Origin: JAGNZR01 sp051652785
Lineage (GTDB): Bacteria; Fusobacteriota; Fusobacteriia; Fusobacteriales; Fusobacteriaceae
DNA: 27,017 nt
Direction of reading: 5' to 3'
NCBI GenBank assembly: GCA_051652785.1
Contig: JBOFUX010000013.1
Span: 1-27,017, forward strand
The notes beneath the pieces are model-generated. The model searched no databases. It was not told the DNA's origin and worked only from the letters and a program-made list of their open reading frames with translations. Positions 14,992 through 22,198 of this stretch are shown here, in pieces. Both the position numbers and the translations under genes were made by a program. The first letter of the stretch is position 1. Each line of letters begins with the position of its first letter.

Positions 14992-16491
14992 ATGAAATAT
15001 ATAATTGCTTTAGATCAAGGAACAACTAGCTCAAGAGCTATTTTATTTGATGAACATCAAAATGTAGTGGGAAGTGCTCAAAGAGAATTTGCACAAATAT
15101 ACCCAAAAGAAAGTTGGGTAGAACATGATCCGATGGAAATATGGGCAAGTCAAAGTGGTGTTTTAGCAGAAGTTGTTGCAAAAACAGCAATTTCAACTCA
15201 CGATATAATAGGACTTGGAATAACAAATCAAAGAGAAACCACAATTGTTTGGGATAAAAAAACAGGGAAACCAGTGTATAATGCAATAGTTTGGCAGTGT
15301 AGAAGAACAGCTGGAATCTGTGATGAATTAAAAGAGAGAGGTCTTACAGACTATGTTCGTGAAAATACTGGACTTGTAATAGATGCTTATTTTTCAGGAA
15401 CAAAAATAAAATGGATTTTAGATAATGTGGAAGGGGTAAGAGAAAGAGCAGAAAAAGGAGAACTTTTATTTGGAACTGTTGATACTTGGCTTATGTGGAA
15501 ATTAACAAATGGAAAAGTTCATGCAACCGACTACACAAATGCGTCAAGAACAATGATTTATAATATTAAAGAATTAAAATGGGATGAAAAAATGTTAAAA
15601 GAATTGAATATCCCTAAATCAATGCTACCAGAAGTTAAGGATAGTAGTGGAATTTTTGGATATGCTAATTTTGGTGGACAAGGTGGACATAGAGTTACTA
15701 TATCTGGTGTGGCTGGAGATCAGCAAGCGGCTCTTTTTGGTCAAGCTTGCTTTAATAAAGGAGAAGCTAAAAATACATATGGAACAGGGTGTTTTATGCT
15801 GATGAATACTGGTGATAAAATGATAACTAGTAAAAATGGACTTTTAACAACAATTGCCATAGGACTAGATGGAAAAATTGAGTATGCATTAGAGGGAAGT
15901 ATTTTTGTTGCAGGAGCAAGTATTCAGTGGTTAAGAGATGAGCTAAGAATAATTAATGATGCTAGGGACACAGAATATTTTGCCACTAAAGTTCCAGATA
16001 GTGGTGGAGTTTATGTAGTACCAGCTTTTGTAGGTCTAGGAACGCCTTATTGGGATATGTATGCTAGAGGAACTATAATGGGATTAACTCGTGGAAGTAA
16101 TAGGAATCATATAATAAGAGCTACATTAGAGTCTATTGCATATCAAGTAAGAGATGTTTTAGATGTTATGCAGGAAGAGTCAGGAATAACTCTTGCAGAA
16201 TTAAGAGTTGATGGTGGTGCTTGTGAAAATAATTTTTTAATGCAATTTCAAGCTGATATAATAGGAACAACTGTTAGAAGACCTAAAATAATTGAAACAA
16301 CAGCTTTAGGCGCTGCTTATTTAGCAGGATTAGCAGTGGGCTTCTGGGAAACTAAAGAGGAAATAAAAGAGAAATGGATAATAGATCAGGAATTTTTTCC
16401 AGCAATGAATGAAGAAATAAGAAAAGATAAGTATAAAGGGTGGAAAAAGGCTGTATCTCGTGCAAGAGATTGGGCAAGAGATGATAAGTAA
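14992..16491 (+). CDS. glpK: Glycerol kinase
   Basis: A 499-residue FGGY kinase (E. coli enzyme 502) that makes glycerol 3-phosphate from ATP and glycerol. Visible marks are ALDQGTTSSRAILFDEH (residues 5-21, phosphate loop), GITNQRETTIVWDKKTGKP (glycerol-binding Arg-Glu pair), ISGVAGDQQAALFGQACF (~240-257) and RVDGGACENNFLMQFQADI. The segment before GVAGDQQ reads ANFGGQGGHRVTISG, like the E. coli enzyme, and lacks the HFYG loop whose histidine is phosphorylated by HPr in many Firmicutes enzymes. PTS control by that route is therefore unlikely. The start has AAGGAG 7-8 bp upstream. Confidence 0.96.
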   Translation: MKYIIALDQGTTSSRAILFDEHQNVVGSAQREFAQIYPKESWVEHDPMEIWASQSGVLAEVVAKTAISTHDIIGLGITNQRETTIVWDKKTGKPVYNAIVWQCRRTAGICDELKERGLTDYVRENTGLVIDAYFSGTKIKWILDNVEGVRERAEKGELLFGTVDTWLMWKLTNGKVHATDYTNASRTMIYNIKELKWDEKMLKELNIPKSMLPEVKDSSGIFGYANFGGQGGHRVTISGVAGDQQAALFGQACFNKGEAKNTYGTGCFMLMNTGDKMITSKNGLLTTIAIGLDGKIEYALEGSIFVAGASIQWLRDELRIINDARDTEYFATKVPDSGGVYVVPAFVGLGTPYWDMYARGTIMGLTRGSNRNHIIRATLESIAYQVRDVLDVMQEESGITLAELRVDGGACENNFLMQFQADIIGTTVRRPKIIETTALGAAYLAGLAVGFWETKEEIKEKWIIDQEFFPAMNEEIRKDKYKGWKKAVSRARDWARDDK

Positions 16492-16574
16492 GACTTTTAA
16501 AGTCAGATAAAGTTTGAAGAAGAACAAAAATATGTTATTATGTTTATAATAATAAAATAAACAGTAAGAGATAA

Positions 16575-16650
16575 AGAGAGCTGTGAAAAAATAAATGGTT
16601 GTAGCAACTATTTATTTTTCATTTGCTTTCTATTTTTTTATAATTTTTTA
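16575..16650 (+). promoter_or_regulatory. Leader hairpin before the glycerol-3-phosphate oxidation operon, likely second GlpP target
   Basis: AGAGAGCT (16575-16582) again forms the 5' base of a long hairpin (16579-16627): AGC...GCT at the base, then a mostly paired stem with a U-U mismatch, a bulged A and a G-U pair, and an apical GGTTG-TAG-CAAC. A T-rich tail with a run of seven T follows (16628-16650), then the ribosome site AGGAGG before the ATG. A possible upstream promoter is TTGAAG (16514) with TATTAT (16536), 16 bp apart, but this call is weak. The shared element with the glpF leader is the main reason for assigning GlpP control. Confidence 0.7.
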
Positions 16651-16662
16651 GGAGGAAAATTT

Positions 16663-18093
16663 ATGTATGATGTTTTAATAATAGGTGCAGGGATATGCGG
16701 GGCTAGTATAGCTAGAAATTTATCCAAGTATAGTTTAAATGTTGTTGTTTTAGAAAAAGAAAATGATGTGGCAAATGGAACAACAAAAGCTAACAGTGCC
16801 ATAGTTCATGCTGGTTATGACACAAAACCAGGAACACTTATGGCAAAGTATAATGTTCTAGGAAACAGTATGTATGAAGAGCTATGCAAAGAGTTAGACG
16901 TTTCTTTTAAAAAATGTGGTTCTCTAGTTTTAGCATTTAATAATGAAGATATGGAGCATATACATGAACTTTATGAAAGAGGTATAGTAAATAAAATACC
17001 TGATATGGAAATATTAAATAAATCAGAAATAAAAAAAATAGAACCTAATGTGCGGGAAAATGTAATTGAAGCATTATATGCAAAAAGTGCAGGGATTGTT
17101 GGACCTTGGGAATTAGCTATTGCAATGTTAGAAGAAGCGGTTTTGAATGGTGTAGAGTTAAAATTAGGGGAAGAAGTTTTGAAAATAGAAAAAATGGACT
17201 TAGGATATAAAGTAACCACTGGGAAGAAAGAATATTTAACTAAAAAAATAGTGAATTGTGCAGGAATTTATAGTGATATAGTTCATAATATGGTAGCTAA
17301 GCAATCTTTTGAAATTCATCCTAGAAGAGGACAGTATTATGTAATGGATAAAACTCAAGGAGAAAAAGTAAATAGAACGATATTTCAGTGCCCGACAATA
17401 ATGGGAAAAGGAGTACTGATAACTCCAACAGTTCATGGAAATCTTTTAGTAGGACCAGATTCAGAAGACCTTAATGATAGAGATGATTTATCAACAACAG
17501 CAGAGAGATTACACATAGTGAGAGAGCAAAGTCTTAAATCTATTGAAAATATTGAATTTAAAGATAGTATTAGAACGTTTTCAGGAATGAGAGCCGAATC
17601 TGATAGAGGTGATTTTATAATAGAAGAGGCAATTGATGCTAAAGGTTTTTATGATGTGGCAGGAATTAAATCTCCAGGTTTTACAGCTGCTCCAGCTATA
17701 GCTGTGAGAATTGTAGAACTACTAAAAGAAAGTGGGTTAGAGCTAGTTGTAAAAGAGAACTTGAAAAAAAGAAAAAAACACAAAATTTTTATGGATCTTT
17801 CTTCTAATGAAAAAAACGAGCTAATTAAAAAAGATCCTTCTTATGGAAAAATAGTTTGCAGATGTGAAATGATAACTGAGGGTGAAATATTAGATGTTAT
17901 AAGAAGAGAAGTCGGTGGAACTACTGTAGACGGAATAAAAAGAAGAGTAAGACCTGGAACTGGAAGATGTCAAGGTGGTTTTTGTGGAGCAAGAGTACAA
18001 GAAATATTAGCTAAGGAACAAAAAAAATCACTTGAGAACATTCTTATGGACAAAGAAGGGTCGTATATATTAGTTGGAAAAACTAAAAAATAA
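16663..18093 (+). CDS. FAD-dependent glycerol-3-phosphate dehydrogenase-like protein with BFD [2Fe-2S] domain (GlpA-like)
   Basis: A 476-residue flavoprotein. The N-terminal DVLIIGAGICGASIARNLS is a dinucleotide-binding fold for FAD, followed by KANSAIVHAGYDTKPGTLMAKYN, typical of the GlpA/DAO family. The C-terminal ~80 residues are a BFD-like [2Fe-2S] domain with cysteines at about 399, 401, 436 and 441 (CRC ... GRCQGGFCG). In anaerobes this protein is encoded with the next two genes and is taken to oxidise glycerol 3-phosphate to dihydroxyacetone phosphate. The neighbours glpFK and glpP and the shared leader element support that role. A different 2-hydroxyacid substrate (LhgO-like) cannot be excluded by sequence. 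The ATG has AGGAGGAAAA upstream. The next gene follows by 18 bp. Confidence 0.88.
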   Translation: MYDVLIIGAGICGASIARNLSKYSLNVVVLEKENDVANGTTKANSAIVHAGYDTKPGTLMAKYNVLGNSMYEELCKELDVSFKKCGSLVLAFNNEDMEHIHELYERGIVNKIPDMEILNKSEIKKIEPNVRENVIEALYAKSAGIVGPWELAIAMLEEAVLNGVELKLGEEVLKIEKMDLGYKVTTGKKEYLTKKIVNCAGIYSDIVHNMVAKQSFEIHPRRGQYYVMDKTQGEKVNRTIFQCPTIMGKGVLITPTVHGNLLVGPDSEDLNDRDDLSTTAERLHIVREQSLKSIENIEFKDSIRTFSGMRAESDRGDFIIEEAIDAKGFYDVAGIKSPGFTAAPAIAVRIVELLKESGLELVVKENLKKRKKHKIFMDLSSNEKNELIKKDPSYGKIVCRCEMITEGEILDVIRREVGGTTVDGIKRRVRPGTGRCQGGFCGARVQEILAKEQKKSLENILMDKEGSYILVGKTKK

Positions 18094-18111
18094 ATTTGGA
18101 GTGTGAAAATA

Positions 18112-19374
18112 ATGAAATATGATGTAGTAGTAATAGGTGGGGGTCCTGCAGGACTTGCAGCAGCAAAAGCTGCATATGAAAATGGAGCACAAAAGGTTTT
18201 AATAATAGAAAGAGATAAAGAGCTTGGTGGAATTCTTCAGCAATGTATTCACAATGGATTTGGACTTCATGTATTTAAAGAGGAGTTAACAGGACCAGAA
18301 TATGCACAGAGATATATTGAGTCAGTTGAAAAATTACCAATTGAAGTAAAAAAAGAAACTATGGTATTAAATATAACTACGGATAAAATAATAAGTGTGA
18401 TAAATCCTATTGATGGCTCCTTAGAAATAGAAGCTAAATCAATAATTTTAGCAATGGGGTGTAGAGAAAGAACAAGAGGATCTATAAATATTCCTGGGGA
18501 TAGACCTGCAGGAATTTTAACAGCAGGTGCAGCTCAAAGATTTGTTAATATGGAAGGGTATATGGTGGGGAAAAAAGTAGTTATTCTTGGTAGCGGAGAT
18601 ATCGGTCTTATTATGGCTAGAAGAATGACATTAGAAGGAGCAGAAGTTAAGGCTGTTGTGGAGTTAATGCCGTTTTCTGGTGGTCTTACAAGAAATATAG
18701 TTCAATGTTTAGAAGATTTTGATATTCCTTTATTTTTATCACATACTGTAACTAATGTTAAAGGAAAAGCGAGGTTAGAAAGTATAACTATTGCTAAAGT
18801 TGATGAAAATAGAAGATGTATAAAAGGGACAGAAATTACTTATGAATGCGATACTTTATTGTTATCAGTGGGACTTATACCTGAAAATGAACTTTCTAGA
18901 CAAATGGGAGTATCTTTAGATAAAAGAACCAATGGACCCCTTGTAAATGAAACAATGGAAACATCAGTTCCTGGTATATTCGCCTGTGGAAATGTAGTTC
19001 ATGTTCATGATTTAGTGGATTTTGTAAGTGCTGAAGGGGAAAGAGCAGGAAAAAATGCTGCTGAATTTATAAAGAAAGAATTCGTTAAAAAACAGAAATT
19101 TGTTTCTATTGTTAATGGAATGGGTATAAATTATACTGTTCCTCAAAGTTTAACAATTTCAGAACGTCATAAAAATATTGATGTTTTTATGAGAGTATCT
19201 AATGTATATAAAAATAAAAAAATAGTTGTAAAATGTGGAGAAAATGAACTGTTAAGTTTTAAAAGAAATTATTTAACTCCAGGAGAAATGGAGAGAATAA
19301 TAATTCCTTCTAAAATTTTAGAAAAAATAAATGGAGATATAACAATTCAACTTATGGAGGTTAAAATAGGATGA
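18112..19374 (+). CDS. FAD/NAD(P)-binding oxidoreductase, GlpB-like second subunit
   Basis: A 420-residue pyridine-nucleotide-disulfide-oxidoreductase-type flavoprotein. It has two Rossmann motifs: DVVVIGGGPAGLAAAKAAYE at the N-terminus for FAD, and KKVVILGSGDIGLIMARRM (~155-175) for NAD(P). ILAMGCRERTRG and GIFACGNVVHVHDLVDFV are typical of the family. There is no active-site CxxxxC disulfide, so it likely passes electrons to or from the GlpA-like partner. A GTG at 18103 is in frame but only one base from the GGAG site, so ATG 18112, ten bases away, fits better. The stop overlaps the DUF1667 start (ATGA), indicating tight co-translation and probably a complex. Confidence 0.87.
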   Translation: MKYDVVVIGGGPAGLAAAKAAYENGAQKVLIIERDKELGGILQQCIHNGFGLHVFKEELTGPEYAQRYIESVEKLPIEVKKETMVLNITTDKIISVINPIDGSLEIEAKSIILAMGCRERTRGSINIPGDRPAGILTAGAAQRFVNMEGYMVGKKVVILGSGDIGLIMARRMTLEGAEVKAVVELMPFSGGLTRNIVQCLEDFDIPLFLSHTVTNVKGKARLESITIAKVDENRRCIKGTEITYECDTLLLSVGLIPENELSRQMGVSLDKRTNGPLVNETMETSVPGIFACGNVVHVHDLVDFVSAEGERAGKNAAEFIKKEFVKKQKFVSIVNGMGINYTVPQSLTISERHKNIDVFMRVSNVYKNKKIVVKCGENELLSFKRNYLTPGEMERIIIPSKILEKINGDITIQLMEVKIG

Positions 19375-19715
19375 AAAAATTAATTTGTATAGTTTGTCCA
19401 ATTGGTTGCCATTTAAGTGTAAATGAAGAAAAAAATTATAAGGTAACTGGACACACTTGTTCACGAGGTGAAAAATATGGGAAAGAGGAGCTTCTTACTC
19501 CTAAAAGAGTTGTGACCTCTACGGTTAAAATAAAAGGAGCTCTTTATGAAAGAATTCCAGTAAAAACTAATTCTGCTATTCCAAAAGAAAAGATTAATCA
19601 ATGTATGGAACTTTTAAATAGTGTAGAATTAACTTCTCCTGTAAAAATGGGAGATATTGTTATTAAAAATATTTTTAATCTAGGAATAAATATAGTGACG
19701 ACTAGAGATATGTAA
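19371..19715 (+). CDS. DUF1667 domain protein, candidate Fe-S subunit of the glycerol-3-phosphate oxidation complex
   Basis: A 114-residue DUF1667 protein. Four cysteines near the N-terminus, C6-x2-C9-x3-C13-x16-C30 (CIVCPIGCHLS ... HTCSRGEKYG), resemble the Fe-S-binding start of molybdopterin oxidoreductases and could hold a [4Fe-4S] cluster or zinc. The rest (ELLTPKRVVTSTVKIKGALY, RIPVKTNSAIPKEKI) is the conserved DUF core. It overlaps the GlpB-like gene by four bases and ends at a terminator, so the three genes form a closed operon. It sits where E. coli has the membrane Fe-S subunit GlpC, but has no membrane segment or GlpC-type motifs. Its function is inferred, not known. Confidence 0.87.
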   Translation: MKKLICIVCPIGCHLSVNEEKNYKVTGHTCSRGEKYGKEELLTPKRVVTSTVKIKGALYERIPVKTNSAIPKEKINQCMELLNSVELTSPVKMGDIVIKNIFNLGINIVTTRDM

Positions 19716-19718
19716 ATG

Positions 19719-19752
19719 AAAAAGAAACCTATTTTAATAGGCTTCTTTTTTT
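19719..19752. terminator. Bidirectional terminator between the oxidation operon and the QueD-family gene
   Basis: AAAAAGAA and CCTAT pair with ATAGG and TTCTTTTT around a TTTA loop, with one A-C mismatch. A T run follows on the plus strand and the A-tract gives one on the minus strand. It lies between two convergent genes. Confidence 0.82.
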
Positions 19753-19780
19753 ATTCTTAAATTAAATGTTTAATATATCT

Positions 19781-20272
19781 TTATATTTTTTTTGTTGAAT
19801 ATTTTTCTGAAGCACAATTATCTCCAGAGGCAAAAGTCATTTTTTTAATATTTAACTTATCTTTTAGTAATGAATAAAAAACTTCAATTAAATTTTCACA
19901 AGTTGCCACTTTTTTAACGACAACTAATCGGCATTCAGGGTAAGCTTTAGCTAATTCATTTTCAAATGCAACACCTACCATTCTATTAGAAGGAACACCA
20001 TCTTTTATTCCTTGTTTAGCATAAACATCTAAAATTGAAGGTAGAAGTGGATCGTTCTCTTGTAATATTAATGCGTGATCAAAATTCTTTAACACATCCC
20101 AAGTTAAAGATTTAATGCTGTTACAGGGAAAAACAAAACCTGTTTTTTCGTTTACTTCTCCAGCAACTTCTATAACTAAATTTCCTGTATGGCCATGAAG
20201 ATACTGGGCTTCACCGTCAAATCCTAAAAAACGGTGTGAATATTGAATATTTAACTTTGTTAATGATCTCAT
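19781..20272 (-). CDS. QueD/6-pyruvoyl-tetrahydropterin synthase family protein with a missing catalytic Cys
   Basis: A 163-residue T-fold protein. Zinc ligands are in place: H13 in YSHRFLG, and H26 and H28 in LHGHTGNL. The Asp-His pair D65-H66 in FDHALIL and the pterin-binding Glu (E126 in TCENLIE) are also present. In QueD and PTPS the general base is a Cys four residues before the HGH box. Here that residue is Ala22 (codon GCC, in GEAQYLHGH), with Glu21 next to it and a Cys125 beside E126. The protein may therefore act on another pterin or catalyse a PTPS-III-like or aldolase-like reaction. It stands alone with its own promoter and no other queuosine genes. AGGAGG precedes the ATG. Confidence 0.85.
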   Translation of the reverse strand: MRSLTKLNIQYSHRFLGFDGEAQYLHGHTGNLVIEVAGEVNEKTGFVFPCNSIKSLTWDVLKNFDHALILQENDPLLPSILDVYAKQGIKDGVPSNRMVGVAFENELAKAYPECRLVVVKKVATCENLIEVFYSLLKDKLNIKKMTFASGDNCASEKYSTKKI

Positions 20273-20320
20273 AAGTAATTCCTCCTTTTAACGTTTCTCA
20301 AAATGAATTTAAAATAAAGT

Positions 20321-20333
20321 TGTAACAGTTACA
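20321..20333. promoter_or_regulatory. Operator-like palindrome TGTAACAGTTACA at the QueD-family promoter
   Basis: A perfect 6+1+6 inverted repeat located at about +5 to +17 of the minus-strand transcript, where a bound repressor would block elongation or initiation. No cognate regulator can be named. Confidence 0.5.
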
Positions 20334-20344
20334 CTTATGAGATA

Positions 20345-20373
20345 ATATTACACCTTTATTATAATTTTGTCAA
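20345..20373 (-). promoter_or_regulatory. Promoter of the QueD-family gene
   Basis: On the minus strand: -35 TTGACA (20373-20368), 17-bp spacer, -10 TAATAT (20350-20345). The start is near 20338 and the leader is ~65 nt. The rest of the 330-bp divergent gap (to 20546) is AT-rich with no ORF. Confidence 0.82.
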
Positions 20374-20546
20374 TATTAATTATTTTAATTATTTTTAACT
20401 AACTAAAAAAGTATAAATTAAAAAATTATATTTTTAAATATTAAAATAATTAGTGAAGTTTTAGCAAAGTTTAAAGGAAAATAAAGTTGAATATTATTAG
20501 TGTTTAACTATCTATTCGTTTCCAAAAAAGTGAAAAAGATTAACAA

Positions 20547-20575
20547 TTGAACAAAAATACATTTAATTGTACAAT
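20547..20575 (+). promoter_or_regulatory. Promoter of the malX-malY operon, with an overlapping palindrome
   Basis: -35 TTGAAC (20547-20552), 17-bp spacer, -10 TACAAT (20570-20575). The perfect palindrome ATTGTACAAT (20566-20575) covers the -10 box and would suit a repressor. The start is near 20582, close to the ribosome site AGAAGGGGGAA before the ATG at 20603. Confidence 0.7.
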
Positions 20576-20602
20576 ATATTAAAATTATAGAAGGGGGAAA
20601 AA

Positions 20603-22142
20603 ATGTCTGGTAAAAATAAAATAAGTGCATGGGAATTTTTTCAAAGCTTAGGAAAAACATTTATGCTACCTGTAGCATTACTGGCAGCAATGGGAATATT
20701 ATTAGGAATAGGGGCAGGTTTAACAGGAGAAGCAACGATAAATGTGTTTCCGTTTTTAGGAAGTTCATTTTTGAAAATAATATTTAATTTTATGATTAAA
20801 ATAAGTTTGGTAGCTTTTTCATTTTTGCCTTTGTTGTTTGCTATTGCAATTCCTTTAGGAATGGCAAGAGAGAATAAAGAAATCGCTGCATTTTCAGGAT
20901 TAATAGGATTTATATCTATGCAATTAGGTACAAATTTTTATTTGGTAGAAAAAGGACTTTTAAAAATAACTAATACTAAAATGATTATGGGAATTCAAAG
21001 TATCGACACAGGTGTTTTAGGAGCTTTAATTTGTGGAGTATTGGTATTTTTTATACATGAAAAATTTCAAAATATAGAATTACCTGATGCTTTTTCTTTC
21101 TTTGGTGGAACAAGATTTGTTGCAATTGCAACAGTTTTAATAATGTCTACAGTGGGATTAATAGTTCCTATAATTTGGCCATTTTTTGCAATAGGAATCA
21201 ATAAAATAGGTGGACTAATAAGAGGAGCAGGAATATTTGGACCATTTCTTTTTGGAGCAGGAGAAAGGTTGCTATTACCATTTGGATTGCATCACATATT
21301 AGTTGCTACAATTAGATTTACAGAAGCAGGTGGAACCTATATAACAGAAGCAGGAGATTCAAGTTCACGGGGCATTAAATATATTTTATAATCAATTTGC
21401 AATGGGATCAAAGTACGTTTCCCCTGAAGTAACTAAATTTTTATCTCAAGGAAAAATGCCAACGTTCATATTTGGTCTCGGAGGGGCAGCTTTGGCTATT
21501 TATAAATCGGCATATTTAGAAAATAGGAGAAAAATAAAAGGATTATTAATATCTGCAGTGGTAGCCTCAGCAATAGGCGGAATAACAGAACCAATAGAAT
21601 TTATATTTTTATTTATAGCTCCTGTTTTATATTTATTTCATGCTTTTATGACGGGATTAGGTTTTATGATTATGGGTATATTAAAAGTTATGATAGGAAA
21701 TACTGATGGCAATATAATTGATTTTTTCATATTTGGAGTGTTTCAAGGATTTTGGACAAAATGGTATTTGGTTATACCGGTAGGTATAGCTTGGTTTTTA
21801 ATATACTATTTTATATTCAAATGGTATATTATAAAATATAATATACCAACTCCAGGAAGAGACAATTCTATACAAGCTAAAGAGGCAATGGATAGTGGGG
21901 ATATATCAGGGTATACAGCAAAAATGATGTTAAAAGCACTAGGTGGAAAAGAAAATATTGTAAATCTAGATAATTGTATAACAAGACTAAGACTTGTAGT
22001 TAAAGATACTAGTCTTATTGATATAGAAGCAGTAAAAATTGCAGGAGCAATAAATGTTATGAAGTTAAATGATACAAATGTTCAGGTAATTATAGGGCCA
22101 AAAGTTCAGGTTTTAAAAAAGCAACTGCAAAAATTAATTTAA
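20603..22142 (+). pseudogene. malX: MalX-like PTS sugar transporter subunit IICB, split by a +1 frameshift
   Basis: Two open frames, 20603-21391 (262 aa) and 21402-22142 (246 aa in the second frame), together make one glucose/maltose-type EIICB. The IIC part starts SAWEFFQSLGKTFMLPVALLA and contains PFGLHHILVATIRFTEAGG. After the break, the second frame resumes with ALNIFYNQFAMGSKYVSPEV and GKMPTFIFGLGGAALAIYK, then GGITEPIEFIFLFIAP. The IIB part ends the protein, with the phosphorylated Cys in LDNCITRLRL. Reading switches at the G-run 21369-21372 (CACGGGGCA); removing one G restores about 512 residues. The domain order and the malY-like gene downstream match E. coli malX-malY. No IIA domain is present. 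The break may be a real mutation, programmed shifting or a sequencing error. The substrate is uncertain. Confidence 0.82.
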
Positions 22143-22147
22143 ATAAA

Positions 22148-22184
22148 TTTATGTTAAAGGGGGAGAAAAAATCCTTAACATAAA
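22148..22184 (+). other. Intergenic hairpin between malX and malY
   Basis: TTTATGTTAA (22148-22157) pairs perfectly with TTAACATAAA (22175-22184), extended by GG/CC past one bulged A. The loop holds an A-rich stretch with GGGAG. There is no T run, so it is not a terminator. It may stabilise or set processing of the upstream mRNA. The malY ribosome site GGAGG lies just 3' of it. Confidence 0.55.
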
Positions 22185-22198
22185 GCTGGAGGAAAGCA

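Noticed and set aside
16492..16504. Palindrome GACTTTTAAAGTC just after glpK as a terminator
   Set aside because: The loop would be a single base for the full stem, and no T run follows. A shorter 4-bp stem would be too weak.
20273..20338. preQ1 riboswitch in the leader of the QueD-family gene
   Set aside because: The leader lacks the conserved preQ1-I core and A-rich tail. Only a DNA-type palindrome is seen.
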